A stretch of DNA of 64,000 bases, taken from contig NC_044509.1 in assembly GCF_902362185.1 (NCBI RefSeq), positions 15,317,866-15,381,865 on the forward strand. Reading direction: 5' to 3'. This DNA comes from Chanos chanos. Lineage: Eukaryota; Chordata; Actinopteri; Gonorynchiformes; Chanidae. Below the pieces are notes generated by a model. The model was not told the DNA's origin. It saw only the letters and a list, made by a program, of their open reading frames with translations, and made no database searches. Position numbers and translations under genes: made by a program. Shown here in pieces: positions 9,409 through 22,159 of this stretch (position 1 is its first letter; every line of letters begins with the position of its first letter).

Positions 9409-12400
9409 GGAATCTACGAATAAACTTCAATGATCACAAATATCGACTCGGAGAGGTTATTAAACGGACAAAAAAATACACAACGCAGAGTTAACGATAC
9501 ATGAAGAATCAAGACCGTTACATATGCTTGCAGTATCTCTTATGGGGCATACCTCCGTGGTAGTTTAGACACTGTTGCATTGTGTTTGCACACAAGTCAC
9601 TGGAAGCTCACCTTTAAAATCAGGCCAGTATTCTTCAAATTTAATGTCTTTCAGCCTCACGCATGTCAAACCAAGAAGTAAATTCTGTCATGACCTGAGA
9701 AGAAAAATAAATGTGATTAGGCTAGATTTGCATAACCATCTGACAAAAATGCAACTAAACACCACTAAAATTTTCACGGAGCATGGTTATTAGATATTTG
9801 TGCCTAATTTGGCGCAGAAGCACATTCCATAGGACAAAAAAACATTTTGTTAAATAACAGTGAACAATAGAAGTTGGCTGTTAGCTACCAAGAAAACGTA
9901 CTTTTGTTGTATTCTGTAGGCTACATTCGCGTGCGCTCACACCCGCCAATCCAGCCACACGCACACACACACAATAAGCCAGACAACGTCTGGACGTTGC
10001 ACGCCAGCCCAGCTTTACAAACTAGCTTTTTTACCACTTAGCTAGCCTTCCAGAGAACGTCAGTTTTAGGTTGATAGCAAGCCAAAACCCAAAACTTTGC
10101 CACCTTGTACACTTAAATTAACATAGGTGGAAGACATTTCTGCAAAACATATGCAGAAATGTTTCATAGCCGACATTACCCGCAAAATGTTTTGTAGCAA
10201 ACACATATTAATCATAGCCCTTACGTTTGTTTGCTAGTAATGATAAAGTCCAAACAGCCGTTGAACTCTGTCAACTAGCTATGTCTGGGTACAATGTTAC
10301 GCTTTCTCCAATGTAAAAAAAATCTGGATAACAAACAAATAAAAAAGAGATTATCCATCGTCTAAGAGCACCATTTAACTAAATAAATAACAACATGGCT
10401 AATTACTTACAAAAAAATCACCAAAAACACGTTAGCCTATTGGCAACTTTTCAATGGCATTCACCTGTGCAGGATAATATTTAGACTGCTCTCGTGGCAG
10501 ACAGGCACATTGCAAAAACAGTGGGGTGCGCACGTGTTGAGTTTTCAACTCTGTTCTCCATATCTATAAAGGATCACGCACAAGATATCTTTGAATGCAG
10601 TCGATTTTATTCTCTCTCCCTCTCTCTTACGTACATGCAGCACTGAACAATTATTAGTAGCCGTTCCATTTTTATAGTCAATGTCACAAATAGAACGTAT
10701 TACACATAATACATGCGTATAACAAAAAGCATCGTCGTAAACCATTTAATAGTAGGAACAAATAATTTTAACAAATTATACCTTACAACCTAACAGACAA
10801 TATACCCAATATTATAACTGATGAGAGCACATAACTTAACAACACGATTCTCTTGATAATTCAAGTGCCAGAAACCCTGAGGAGTCGAGAGGAACCGTTA
10901 TTGTTCGTTTGGAGTGCATGATTCCTGACTCTTCTCTCGCGCCGTAAATGAGGACTGATGTAATTTTGCAACTTTTGTAGTAAATTTACTTATAGAAATA
11001 TATATTTTAGAAATGTATATTTTTCATCTTCCTGCGTCAGCTTAATGAATAAGAGACTGAATCACCGTTTTAACAGCAGCAACAACACATAAAAAAGTAT
11101 AATTTTTTCAAATGTCTGCAAAGTTGCACTAGATAAGAGTGCCTGTTATACTGAATAAACACATAGACTGAACTAAATCAGCATGGCAGTGGATTTAAAT
11201 GAGTTTAAAATTAAAATTAACTTTTTAAAATGGAGATTGAAGCATATTTTCAATATTTCTGTATATCTCTAACACTAATTGTCAGTCATACCTCAGAATG
11301 ACAATAGCTTGTCTGCGCCATATTCCCACTTCACCGTGCTTCATCAAACCCCTCAGAGCAAAACTGCCAAACACATATGGTTTAATTAAATTAATATTTA
11401 AACATTAATGATCCTGTAGGGAATACCATGATTTGGTCTTTTTGCTGCACTTCTGGTCTGTTTTGGGGGGATTATTTTTAGTGATTGCTTAACCTTAAGT
11501 TAAAATTGATCCAACCATTGACATATGAAGATGAACAGATTGCTCTGGATTTGAGTTTTAATTAAAAATTATTATTAATTTGTTGTGCCAAAACTGTCTT
11601 CTCTTTCAAAACACAGGTGTTGTCAAAGTGTATGCAACCACTTTGAGGATACTTCAGCTGAACTTCTATTAAATGGATATTCAGGGGGTTTATTCGGGCT
11701 CTTAACTACTCTGGAATCACTATGCCTTTATCTTTATACATTTTGCCTATTCTAACAGCAGTCTCTACTCATCTTCAAGGGATATTTAAGGCCTTTTTAG
11801 ATAAAGTTTAGATATCAAAGACACAGTATGATGCATATGTACATAAATATTCACGTTCACACACAAGCTCACAGAGACCCTTCTAACTCTAAGCAGATTC
11901 AGTGTCGCCATAATGTTGTTATTTCATTTCATCAATCACATCTATTACATTAATGTCACGTCCTAATCCTAACAGGATTCCTAACTGGGGGCCTTCTGTT
12001 TGTTTATTTGTTGGTTTTCTTTAAAATAGATCTTGGTATTATGCTTTTCTCAGAAACTTCACATTATACAGACACTGGCCAAAAGTCACAGCATTATAGT
12101 TACTCATAGGAAAGAATGTACCTGGCCCATAGAGGGAGTACTTGTATTTTTTTTCACTAATGATATGTAGAGTACTCACAAGGGTATCATATTTTGTACT
12201 AATGAGCTTTCGCTTACATGATGTTACTCTCTAAGGAATTTTTCCACATCAATCTCTTCATGGTCTTCAAAACAAATTCACACTAATTAGTGAGTCAATT
12301 AACACCCATCCCTGCAACATGAGAGCATTGTATTGAATGACACCTTCATGCTAAGCAAGAGATGATGCAACTCTTGGCAGTTATTTCATCCACAAAGGTG

Positions 12401-13257
12401 TCTAATGCAAGGTCAAGTCAGTTCAGCTGAATGACAAAGGTTAAAGTTATGGTTTTACAAACTGTTTTCATTTGTTTGCTCTGTTCGATGTCTCAGACTG
12501 CAGTTAAACTCCACAGACTGTTGACAGTTTTTCACCTAGTTATACATAGAAACAAAACAACTGAAATAAATTTGACTTCAAGGTGCTTTTATTAAAGAAC
12601 TGAGATCAACACTTCTTTACTGAGACACAAGAATAAATTCCAGTGATGTTTACTGAGCTTCAGTTTGTTAAATAAGTGAAGAAAAAACAAAGCTTCTCCC
12701 AGGCTCCACGTGTGAGGATGTATATAGATCAAAAACAACGCTTCCTTCCAAAATAAAGTGAGACAAAGAGGCGGATGATTGATTGAAGCTTTGTGTTGAG
12801 GAGGCCCCCAGATGAAGAACTGCTCTGGCATAGGAGCAGCAGTGTTCACCCAGGTATATCGATTAGATTGCAATGAACATGTAGTATAGGGCTTGAGATG
12901 ATGGATTTACTGATAATAAACACAACTAAACTTCAAGAAAACTATCCATAAAATAAACTACAAAGTCTCATTCTGCCACCACACTCTCAGCTGCATGGGA
13001 CATCTTCAAAGTATCACACATTTGCTGCCATGGCAACAAAGTGCACATCTATCCATGCCCTCCTGCACACTTTGTCACATGATTGTAACTGCCCAGTAAG
13101 CAAATACACTAATAAAATCTACAGTTGAATGCAATTACAAACCTGGCCACCAGAGGCATAAATGTTTTAGACAGCACAACACTCCTCACCTGGTATTGGG
13201 CTCAATACCATTCTTAAAACTCAAGTGAAGCATTATCACATTCAAGGCGCGTGGTGA
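9409..13257. other. Intergenic DNA without recognisable genes
   Basis: AT-rich sequence with short A/T runs and a short CA tract near 9960. An antisense AATAAA-type signal lies near 12585-12595, ahead of a 93-codon antisense open frame (12592-12873) with no recognisable domain. No RNA gene or transposon protein was recognised. Confidence 0.5.
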
Positions 13258-13655
13258 CATAAGCACCCCATTTCTTTAGTAAGGCTTTGGTGACCTTCAG
13301 CTCAGGTCTTCTGACCTTTCCATCACTGTCAGGATGGGCTTTAGTGACAAGACTCAGGGGTAGTAAATCTCCTTCCTTCATGTTGGGGTCTCTCTTGCCT
13401 CCTTTCACCTCCATCATTCCAAAAGGCATTGGCAAGATGTTCAACTCATCTCCACCGCTGATGGTTTCTGACAGTTATTTTATGGAGTCTTAGGTTGGAC
13501 ATGGCAAGCAAGTTGCAAGCAAGTTGCTTTAAGGACTTTGATGGCTTCAGTGGTAGTGGCGTCAATCCAACATCAGTGTTGAAGTCCAACTGAAGATTTC
13601 CATACCTGGTAATTTTCCAGGAAGTTTTTAAACTTTGAAAGACTCCAGGTACCAA
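13214..13655 (-). mobile_element. Possible BEL/Pao-like LTR retroelement remnant (unit 1)
   Basis: Fossil. Antisense translations include NLRLHKI, like the LCxxxNLRLHKF segment of BEL/Pao polyproteins, and MKEGDLLPLSLVTKAHPDSD with GKVRR after it, like the DUF5641 C-terminal segment. Short, rearranged and broken. Family assignment rests on these two short matches. Confidence 0.4.
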
Positions 13656-14490
13656 GCAGTGTTGACCAAGTCACTTAAAAAAATGTAGCAAGCTAAGCAA
13701 CCAGTTACTCTACAAAAACATACATCGCTCAGCTGCATGAAAGCTATCCTTCACAGAAAAGCAGCTATCTACACTACAAGCTACAGGGCAAAAGTAACTT
13801 GCCACACTGAAACCACATCATGACTGATGTTATCCCTAAGGCTAATTAAACACTCTTAAACTCACCTCTCTAACTTTCACCTCTAAAAACTCTGAGGTTA
13901 ATAGAACTCTGTCATCATTTATAAACAAACTATGATTAGAGTTTATTTAACTGTCACTCTCCAATGATGGGATGGGTGACAGCTGTGTCCAGGGAGTATT
14001 TGATATCATTTAATATCTAGATGTCACAGGCCCTACAGATGAGAGATGAAGGGCTGTAAAGCATTAGGAGTGGTATCCCATTCGGAGAAAAAGGACAAAA
14101 GGAGGATTTCAAGGGATAGAATGATATCTGGATTGGACGATCAGAGCCGAGAGTGGAGAACATCACGGTTCTTCAGTTGCAAAGGGGTGTGTGTGTGTGT
14201 GTGTGTGTATGTGAGAGAGAGAGAGAGAGAGAGAGAGGCAGAGACAGACAGCCAGAGAGCCTAAACGAAGATGAGTATACGGTGCCGAATTTACGACTCA
14301 GACAGTGACAGCATTAAACATACCAGCACATTTCTCACAATTACTATAAAAGAACAATTAGGAGTTTATCAAAAGTGCACAACACAGAGAAGACATCATT
14401 TTGCGGGGGTGTGGTCAAGCAGTGTTGCACAGATGGGTGACGTGACTCCTGTTTGGGCCTTTATCAGATGATCAGTTTCATACAGTCAGC

Positions 14491-15155
14491 ATTTATAAAC
14501 GGAGAGCCCCATCGAAGATAAGCTCAATAAATAACTGATTGTTAATCCAGAAAGATTAGACAGATGTAGAGTCCAGGTCTGTGTTAACTTCTTTTTTTTT
14601 TAAACTGGGGCACACTGTCACAATCACAGCTTGTCTTTCTGTTCATAGTAGCTTGAGGTGAGTACTCACAAATTTCAGAAGAACCTTCTTAAAAGTGTGA
14701 TTGTTTAATCTAGAATTAAATTTCATTTTTTTAATGAGATGGGATTAATGTTTTCAAATAGAATAAAAAAAATTACATTTTTTAAAGTGGTTTGAATGGA
14801 TCAAATTACCAAGGTCATAGGAGAGAATCGGCCTGCTAAATCTACACCCTGCTAAAGCTGACTTACACTGGGCAGTACAAAGCTTTTATGAATTTGGGGC
14901 TTTGGTCTATGCATAGAAAGAGCTTCAGTCATGTTTTCTGTGCATAGGTCTATAGTAAAGCTAATGACTTTTCCTTTAAGATACTTTGAAACATTGTTTT
15001 GCTTGTGACTACATCATTAATTTAAGAAATCCTTTTAACTCCGATGTGGACATATAACTGTGTAATTTAAAACTATGATATAGGCTGATTAATGTGTCAC
15101 CGTTTTCCCCAAACAGGCTGCAGGAATCAAAATATCATAGATAAACAAAGGAGAC
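14491..15155 (+). promoter_or_regulatory. Promoter, 5' UTR exon and 5' UTR intron of receptor gene 1
   Basis: TATA-like ATTTATAAAC at 14491-14500. The exon inferred from about 14520 ends TTGAG at 14657. Donor GTGAGTACT is at 14658 and the acceptor TTTTCCCCAAACAG ends at 15116, giving a 459-nt intron. The second exon starts 39 nt before the ATG. All four units preserve this layout. Confidence 0.6.
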
Positions 15156-16112
15156 ATGAATTTTCCTATCAATGAAAGTGACACCATCGTCCGGCCACCG
15201 TATTTCTATATCAGTGGATTTTCTGGCATACCCCATATGAAATATTATTATATATTCATCTTCTTTGTCTTCATAATATCTGTGCTTGGTAACTCTTTCC
15301 TAATGATTGTCATCTATACTGACCGCAGTCTTCACACACCAAAGTACATTGCTGTCTTCAATTTGTCGATCACTGACTTGTTTGAAAGCACTTCGCTTAT
15401 TCCACAACTGTTGGATACCTTCCTGTTTGGAAATCAGTTCATCTCTTATGCAGCATGTTTGTCCAATATGTTTTTTGTTCTCCTGTTTGGGACAATGCAG
15501 TCCTTAACTCTAACAATTTTGTCGTTTGATAGACTTGCAGCCATTTGTTTTCCATTAAAATATCATATGATTGTGACACACAGGTCAATGTTCATTATAG
15601 TGGGAATTGCATGGACATACTGTTTAGTGTCATTGTTCGTTGCAGCAGGTTTCATCTCAAAGCTGTCTTTTTGTAGGTCCATTGTGATTGAAAGTTTCTA
15701 CTGTGATCATGGACCTATGTTTCGATTAGCCTGCAACAATAATTTCCCAAGTGCTGTAACAGGTTTTTCATTTCCTTTCATGTTCTTGTGGTTCCCAATG
15801 TTATTTATCTTAATTTCATACACTTGCATATTTGTTACAGTATTAAAAATCGCTACATCACAGGACCGGGTAAAAGCTCTAAGAACATGTACCTCTCATT
15901 TGATGTTGGTAGCAATATTTTACCTCCCTGTAAGTATAACATTTGGTGTAGGATCTAAAATCCACCAAAATGCAAGGATCATCTGCCTTTCTATGACCTC
16001 AACCATTCCCCCCATGCTTAACCCAATTATTTACACTCTGAAGACAGAGGAGTTTAGGGTTTCTGTCAAAAAGATTTTGAAAAGAAAACCCATTTTTCCA
16101 TCAAGAAAATGA
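15156..16112 (+). CDS. Odorant receptor, subfamily 1, copy 1
   Basis: Intact 318-residue class A GPCR of the fish odorant receptor family. It is expected in the cilia of olfactory neurons, signalling through G-olf. Seven hydrophobic segments are visible. Motifs: N-glycosylation sequon NES (6-8), GN in TM1 (45-46), LHTPKY (59-64), conserved Cys at 101, FDRLAAICFPLKY after TM3 (124-136), extracellular-loop-2 cysteines (SFCRS, FYCDHG, LACNN), SYTCIF in TM5 (221-226), KALRTCTSHL at the start of TM6 (240-249) and PMLNPIIY in TM7 (286-293). The start is the first ATG after the 5' UTR acceptor. It is private among the copies in having FGTMQSL and SFDR where the others have FWTMQSL and SYDR. Ligand unknown. 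Confidence 0.95.
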   Translation: MNFPINESDTIVRPPYFYISGFSGIPHMKYYYIFIFFVFIISVLGNSFLMIVIYTDRSLHTPKYIAVFNLSITDLFESTSLIPQLLDTFLFGNQFISYAACLSNMFFVLLFGTMQSLTLTILSFDRLAAICFPLKYHMIVTHRSMFIIVGIAWTYCLVSLFVAAGFISKLSFCRSIVIESFYCDHGPMFRLACNNNFPSAVTGFSFPFMFLWFPMLFILISYTCIFVTVLKIATSQDRVKALRTCTSHLMLVAIFYLPVSITFGVGSKIHQNARIICLSMTSTIPPMLNPIIYTLKTEEFRVSVKKILKRKPIFPSRK

Positions 16113-16179
16113 ATATCTCTTCTGAAGCTACTGAACTAATTTTTATATGTATGTATGTATATATAACTCTATATAATTC

Positions 16180-16330
<151 letters not shown>

Positions 16331-17319
16331 AAAATAACTTTAATTGTTTAATTGTTGTTTTGTGAAACTTGATGAATTAGAAATAATAATAACAATCATA
16401 ACTTTAGCTCTGCATGGAAGAGATGGGGAAATGTGGAGGTCTGTAAGTAAACCCTTGGTTGGAAACAATCCCATTCCTCTTATATGTTGTATCACATTTT
16501 ATGTTTTGTATAGAAAATGGCACAATGCAGAGTAGTTCCTGGAAATAAAGTAAAAATATTACACAAAAGTACTTTTGTTGTCCTTAGTTCAGTGACCAGC
16601 ATGAGTTACTAGACAGTATAACAACCATGAAAAAGATGAATTACTGAGGAAAGGGGACAAAAAGTAAGAAACAGCAACAGTACCTATAGAGCAAGCTGTG
16701 CTCTGATCAGTACAGTATTGAGAAAACATCCTAATTGAGATCAAGTCAGGGACAAGAAGCAAGGGGTGTATATGTGGTCATCACTGTGTTCAGTTATTCC
16801 TAACATAATAGACACTGTCACAGAGCAGTTTAAGGGGTACAGGGCATACTGTGAGCAAGCATAAAGCCACAGCATAATGGACAGACTCCCAAATGATCAA
16901 ATAGATCATTTGAAACCCTCAGAGGAATAAAAACTCATTTGGGTGGAGCCCTATTGTAGTTAACATATTCCAGGGAGTAAAGAGAAAGAAAACTCTGAAA
17001 AAATGACAGAAGAGTCTGTATGTTTTTCATGACCATCATGAATTGTGCTTGGTAAGTATATCAATTGTCACACAAGCATACACTGATAGGTTTCATAATT
17101 ACCGAGTATTTCGGCACATTCATTAGGAAATGAAACTAATACCCAGAATATGATTGAGCAGCTGACATGGACAAGTTCGTTTGAAATATTTGCACGTATC
17201 TGCCCATCTAAGAGTCTCCTGCCCAGGGGTATGCACTCAGGAGAACAGCTGAGAGCATGCGCACCTGAATACACAAGGGTAAAAGATGTGGACACGTGAT
17301 TTGAATGATAGTCATAAGC

Positions 17320-17668
17320 ACCCCCGTTTCTTTAGTAAGGCTTTGGTGACCTTCAGCTCAGGTCTTCTGACCTTTCCATCACTGTCAGGATGGGCTTTAG
17401 TGACAAGAGTCAGGGGTAGTAAATCTCCTTCCTTCATGTTGGGGTCTCTCTTGCCACTTACTATGACCTTGGAGTGTAGAAAGCTCCTTTCACCTCCATC
17501 ATTCCAAAGGCATTGGCAAGATGTTCAACTCATCTCCGCCGCTGATGGTTTCTGACAGTTATTTTATGGAGTCTTAGGTTGGACATGGCAAGCAAGTTGC
17601 AAGCAAGTTGCTTTAAGGACTTTGATGGCTTCAGTGGTAGTGGCGTCAATCCAACATCAGTGTTGAAG
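17320..17668 (-). mobile_element. Possible BEL/Pao-like remnant (unit 2)
   Basis: Fossil. Counterpart of 13258-13655, interrupted on its right side by the solo LTR at 17669. Confidence 0.4.
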
Positions 17669-18362
17669 TGTTATGCCCAGCCTAGGGGTCACCGAGCATA
17701 ACAAAAGTGACTCCCCTTTCCCTGTTCCCAGTGATGACCCGTGCCAGCGAATACAATCCAAAAAGTGATTTATTTACAAAAGTGATAGTAAAAAGCTTCG
17801 GGGGGAAGCGCGGCCAAAACAACAAACAAAACAATCTATAATTCCCAAACTAACTAAACTACTTCCCCCCCAAAAAGAGAAAGAAAATACAGAACTCTTC
17901 CCTAACTCCCTAACGAAAAACAGGAGAAAAGAAGAACGAACAAAAATGGCTTCACACCCCCTACAACTATCCGAATTGTTCATACAAAAATTATTTACAA
18001 TATTTACATCGCACATCTACTAGAACCTAACACAACGAAAATTACAAACACACAAATAAAGTTTTACAACCTATACAACGAATATCTCTGAAAAAATACA
18101 CACGGGTTATCGAAAACACACGGTCAAATGGGCCAGGAAAAAGGGGGGGGCAACCGGCATCTGGATGTCGCGTCTTTTTCAAACCGGCGCCGTCAAGCTG
18201 TGGGCCATCCCCGATCACCACCTGCAAATGAACACATTAAAAGGGACAGAAACATACAGGGAAAACACACCAGACAGGGGAGGAAACAGCTCCACACACA
18301 GGCAGGGGGAGAAAAACAGCAGCACACAAGATAATACCCATTTATGACTGAGGATCATAACA
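17669..18362 (-). mobile_element. Solo LTR (694 bp) in unit 2
   Basis: Starts TGTTATG and ends CATAACA. It is flanked by a perfect 5-bp target duplication TGAAG (17664-17668 and 18363-18367). The other three units hold the uninterrupted site GTGTTGAAGTCC. An AATAAA on the minus strand suggests minus orientation. Family beyond LTR retrotransposon not determined. Confidence 0.85.
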
Positions 18363-19039
18363 TGAAGTCCAACTGAAGATTTCCATACCTGGTAATTTTC
18401 CAGACAGCTTTTAAACTTTGAAAGACTCCAGGTACCAAGCAGTGTTGACCAAGTCACTTAAAAAAATGTAGCAAGCTAAGCGACCAGTCACTCTACAAAA
18501 ACGTACATAGCTCAGCAGCATGAAAGCTATCCTTCACAGAAAAGCAGCTATCTACACTACAAGCTACAGGGCAAAAGTAACTTGCCACACTAAAACCACA
18601 TCATGACTGATGTTATCCCTAAGGCTAATTAAACACTCTTAAACTCACCTCTCTAACTTTCACCTCTAAAAACTCTGATGTTAATAGAACTCTGTCATCA
18701 TTTCTAAACAAACTATGATTAGAGTTTGTTTAACTGTCACTCTCCAGTGATGGGATGGGTGACAGCTATGTCCAAGGAGTATTTGATATCATTTAATATC
18801 TAGATGTCACAGGCCCTGAAGATGAGAGATGAAGGGCTGTAAAGCATTAGGAGTGGTATCCCATTCGGAGAAAAAGGACAAAAGGAGGATTTTAAGGGAT
18901 AGAATGATATCTGGATTTGAAGATCAGAGCCGAGAGTGGAGAACATAAAGGTGCTATCTCCATTACAGTGCCTTGGACCCTCTGTGGCCACAGGTAGATG
19001 AACTACAGTTTAGGTGCAAAGGGGTGTGTGTGTGTGTGT

Positions 19040-19095
<56 letters not shown>

Positions 19096-19366
19096 CAGAG
19101 ACAGACAGCCAGAGAGCCTAAACGAAGATGAGTATACACTTAAATATGGTGCCGAATTTACGACTCAGACAGTGACAGCATTAAACATACGAGCACATTT
19201 CTCACAATAACTATAAAGATCAACGAAGAACAATTTGGAGTTTATCAAAAGTGCACAACACAGAGAAGACATCATTTTGTGGGGGTGTGGTCAAGCAGTG
19301 TTGCACAGATGGGTGACGTGACTCCTGTTTGGGCCTTTATCAGATGATCAGTTTCATACAGTCAGC

Positions 19367-20032
19367 ATTTATAAACAGAGAGCACCATCGAAGATAAGCT
19401 CAATAAATAACTGACTGTTAATCCAGAAAGATTAGACAGATGTAGAGTCCAGGTCTGTGTTAACTTCTTTTTTTTTTTTAAACTGGGGCACACTGTCACA
19501 ATCACAGCTTGTCTTTCTTTTCATAGTAGTTTGAGGTGAGTACTCACAAATTTCAGAAGAACCTTCTTAAAAGTCTGATTGTTTAATCTAGAATTAAATT
19601 TTATTTTTTAATGAGATGGGATTAATGCTTTCAAATAGAGTAAAAAAAATTACATTTTTTAAAGTGGTTTGAATGGATCAAATTACCAAGATCATAGGAG
19701 AGAATCGGCCTGCTAAATCTACACCCTTCTAAAGGTGACTTACACTGGGCAGTACAAAGCTTTTATGAATTTGGGGCTTTGGTCTATGCATAGAAAGAGC
19801 TTCAGTCATGTTTTCTGTGCATAGGTCTATAGTAAAGTTAATGACTTTTCCTTTAAGATACTTTGAAACATTGTTTTGCTTGTGACTACATCATTAATTT
19901 AAGAAATCCTTTTAACTCCGATGTGGACATATAACTGTGTAATTTAAAACTATGATATAGGCTGATTAATGTGTCACCGTTTTCCCCAAACAGGCTGCAG
20001 GAATCAAAATATCATAGATAAACAAAGGAGAC
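19367..20032 (+). promoter_or_regulatory. Promoter, 5' UTR exon and 5' UTR intron of receptor gene 2
   Basis: TATA-like ATTTATAAAC at 19367-19376. Donor GTGAGTACT at 19536. Acceptor AG ends at 19993. Intron about 458 nt. Confidence 0.6.
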
Positions 20033-20989
20033 ATGAATTTTCCTATCAATGAAAGTGACACCATCGTCCGGCCACCGTATTTCTATATCAGTGGATTTTC
20101 TGGCATACCCCATATAAAATATTATTATATATTCATCTTCTTCGCCTTCATAATATCTGTGCTTGGTAACTCTTTCCTAATGATTGTCATCTATACTGAC
20201 CGCAGTCTTCACACACCAAAGTACATTGCTGTCTTCAATTTGTCGATCACTGACTTGTTTGAAAGCACTTCGCTTATTCCACAGCTGTTGGATACCTTCC
20301 TGTTTGGAAATCAGTTCATCTCTTATGCAGCATGTTTGTCCAATATGTTTTTTGTTCTCCTGTTCTGGACAATGCAGTCCTTAACTCTAACAATTTTGTC
20401 GTATGATAGACTTGCAGCCATTTGTTTTCCATTAAAATATCACATGATTGTGACACACAGGTCAATGTTCATTATAGTTGCAGTTGCATGGACATGCTCT
20501 TTAGTGTCACTGTTCGTTGCAGTAGGTTTCATCTCAAAGCTGTCTTTTTGTAGGTCCATTGTGATTGAAAGTTTCTACTGTGATCATGGACCTGTGTTTC
20601 GATTAGCCTGCAACAATAATTTCCCAAGTACTGTAATAGGTTTTTCATTTCCTTTCTTGCTCTTGTGGTTCCCAATGTTATTTATCTTAATTTCATACAC
20701 TTGCATATTTGTTACAGTGTTAAAAATTGCTACATCACAGGACCGGGTAAAAGCTCTAAGAACGTGTACCTCTCATTTGATGTTGGTAGCAATATTTTAC
20801 CTTCCTATAAGTATAACATTTGGTGTAGGATCTAAAATCCACCAAAATGCAAGGATCATCTGCCTTTCTATGACCTCAACCATTCCCCCCATGCTTAACC
20901 CAATTATTTACACTCTGAAGACAGAGGAGTTTAGGGTTTCTGTCAAAAAGATTTTGAAAAGAAAACCCATTTTTCCATCAAGAAAATGA
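20033..20989 (+). CDS. Odorant receptor, subfamily 1, copy 2
   Basis: Intact 318-residue odorant receptor, nearly identical to the gene at 15156. All family motifs are kept: GN in TM1, LHTPKY, SYDRLAAICFPLKY, the loop-2 cysteines, SYTCIF, KALRTCTSHL, PMLNPIIY. The N-terminus MNFPINESDTIVR and C-terminus TEEFRVSV match copy 1, while FWTMQSL and SYDR match copies 3 and 4. Differences from copy 1 cluster in TM4 (IIVAVAWTCSLVSLF) and TM5. The start is fixed by the ATG right after the conserved GGAGAC leader. Ligand not inferable. Confidence 0.95.
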   Translation: MNFPINESDTIVRPPYFYISGFSGIPHIKYYYIFIFFAFIISVLGNSFLMIVIYTDRSLHTPKYIAVFNLSITDLFESTSLIPQLLDTFLFGNQFISYAACLSNMFFVLLFWTMQSLTLTILSYDRLAAICFPLKYHMIVTHRSMFIIVAVAWTCSLVSLFVAVGFISKLSFCRSIVIESFYCDHGPVFRLACNNNFPSTVIGFSFPFLLLWFPMLFILISYTCIFVTVLKIATSQDRVKALRTCTSHLMLVAIFYLPISITFGVGSKIHQNARIICLSMTSTIPPMLNPIIYTLKTEEFRVSVKKILKRKPIFPSRK

Positions 20990-21059
20990 ATATCTCTTCT
21001 GAAGCTACTGAACTAATTTTTATATGTATGTATGTATATATAACTCTATATAATTCACT

Positions 21060-21086
21060 CGCTCTCTCTCTCTCTCTCTACATATG

Positions 21087-21160
<74 letters not shown>
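21060..21160. repeat. Microsatellite (CT)n(AT)n(GT)n, unit 2
   Basis: Same position as in unit 1 but with shorter AT and longer GT runs. Confidence 0.95.
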
Positions 21161-22159
21161 AATATTAAAAATAGCTTTAATTGTTTAATTGTTGTTTTGT
21201 GAAACTTGATGAATTAGAAATAATAATAACAATAATAACTATAGCTCTGCATGGAAGAGATGGGGAAATGTGGAGGTCTGTAAGTAAACCCATGGTTGTA
21301 AACAATCAAATTGTTCTTATATGTTGTATCACATTTTATGTTTTGTATAGAAAATGGCACAATGCAGAGTAGTTCCTGGAAATAAAGTAAAAATATTACA
21401 CAAAAGTACTTTTGTTGTCCTTAGTTCAGTGACCAGCATGAGTTACTAGACAGTATAACAACCATGAAAAAGATGAATTACTGAGGAAAGGGGAAAAAAA
21501 GTAAGAAACAGCAACAGTACCTATAGAGCAAGCTGTGCTCTGATCAGTACAGTATTGAGAGAACATCCTAATTGAGATCAAGTCAGGGACAAGAAGCAAG
21601 GGGTGTAAATGTGGTCATCACCATGTTCAGTTATTCCTAACATAATAGACACTGTCACAGAGCAGTTTAAGGGGTACAGGGCATACTGTGAGCAAGCATA
21701 AAGCCACAACATAATGGACAGACTCCCAAATGATCAAATAGATCATTTGAAACCCTCAGAGGAATAAAAACTCATTTGGGTGGAGCCCTATTGTAGTTAA
21801 CATATTCCAGGGAGTAAAGAGAAAGAAAACTCTGAAAAAATGACAGAAGAGTCTGTATGTTTTTCATGACCATCATGAATTGTGCTTGGTAAGTATATCA
21901 ATTGTCACACAAGCATACACTGATAGGTTTCATAATTACCGAGTATTTCGGCACATTCATTAGGAAATGAAACTAATACCCAGAATATGATTGAGCAGCT
22001 GACATGGACAAGTTACGTTTGAAATATTTGCACGTATCTGCCCATCTAAGAGTCTCCTGTCCAAGGGTATGCACTCAGGAGAACAGCTGAGAGCATGCGC
22101 ACCTGAATACACAAGGGTAAAAGATGTGGACACGTGATCTGAATGATAGTCATAAGCAC

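Larger units (their letters stand above)
17313..22150 (+). repeat. Tandem odorant receptor unit, copy 2
   Basis: Same order of parts as copy 1. Its length of 4838 bp includes a 694-bp solo LTR (17669-18362) plus the duplicated target, leaving about 4.14 kb of unit sequence. The upstream microsatellite (19023-19094) is a GT run followed by a long GA run. Confidence 0.92.

Noticed and set aside
12592-12873. 93-codon antisense open frame next to an antisense polyadenylation-like signal
   Set aside because: No recognisable family. Could be the end of an unknown transcript, but a gene cannot be supported.
13675-13805. Possible hAT-type MITE in each receptor unit (CAGTGTTGACCAAGTCACTT)
   Set aside because: Only one hAT-like terminus could be seen and no 8-bp duplication was found.
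19023-19094. GA/GT repeats as CRISPR-like arrays
   Set aside because: Simple sequence repeats in a vertebrate genome. No spacers.
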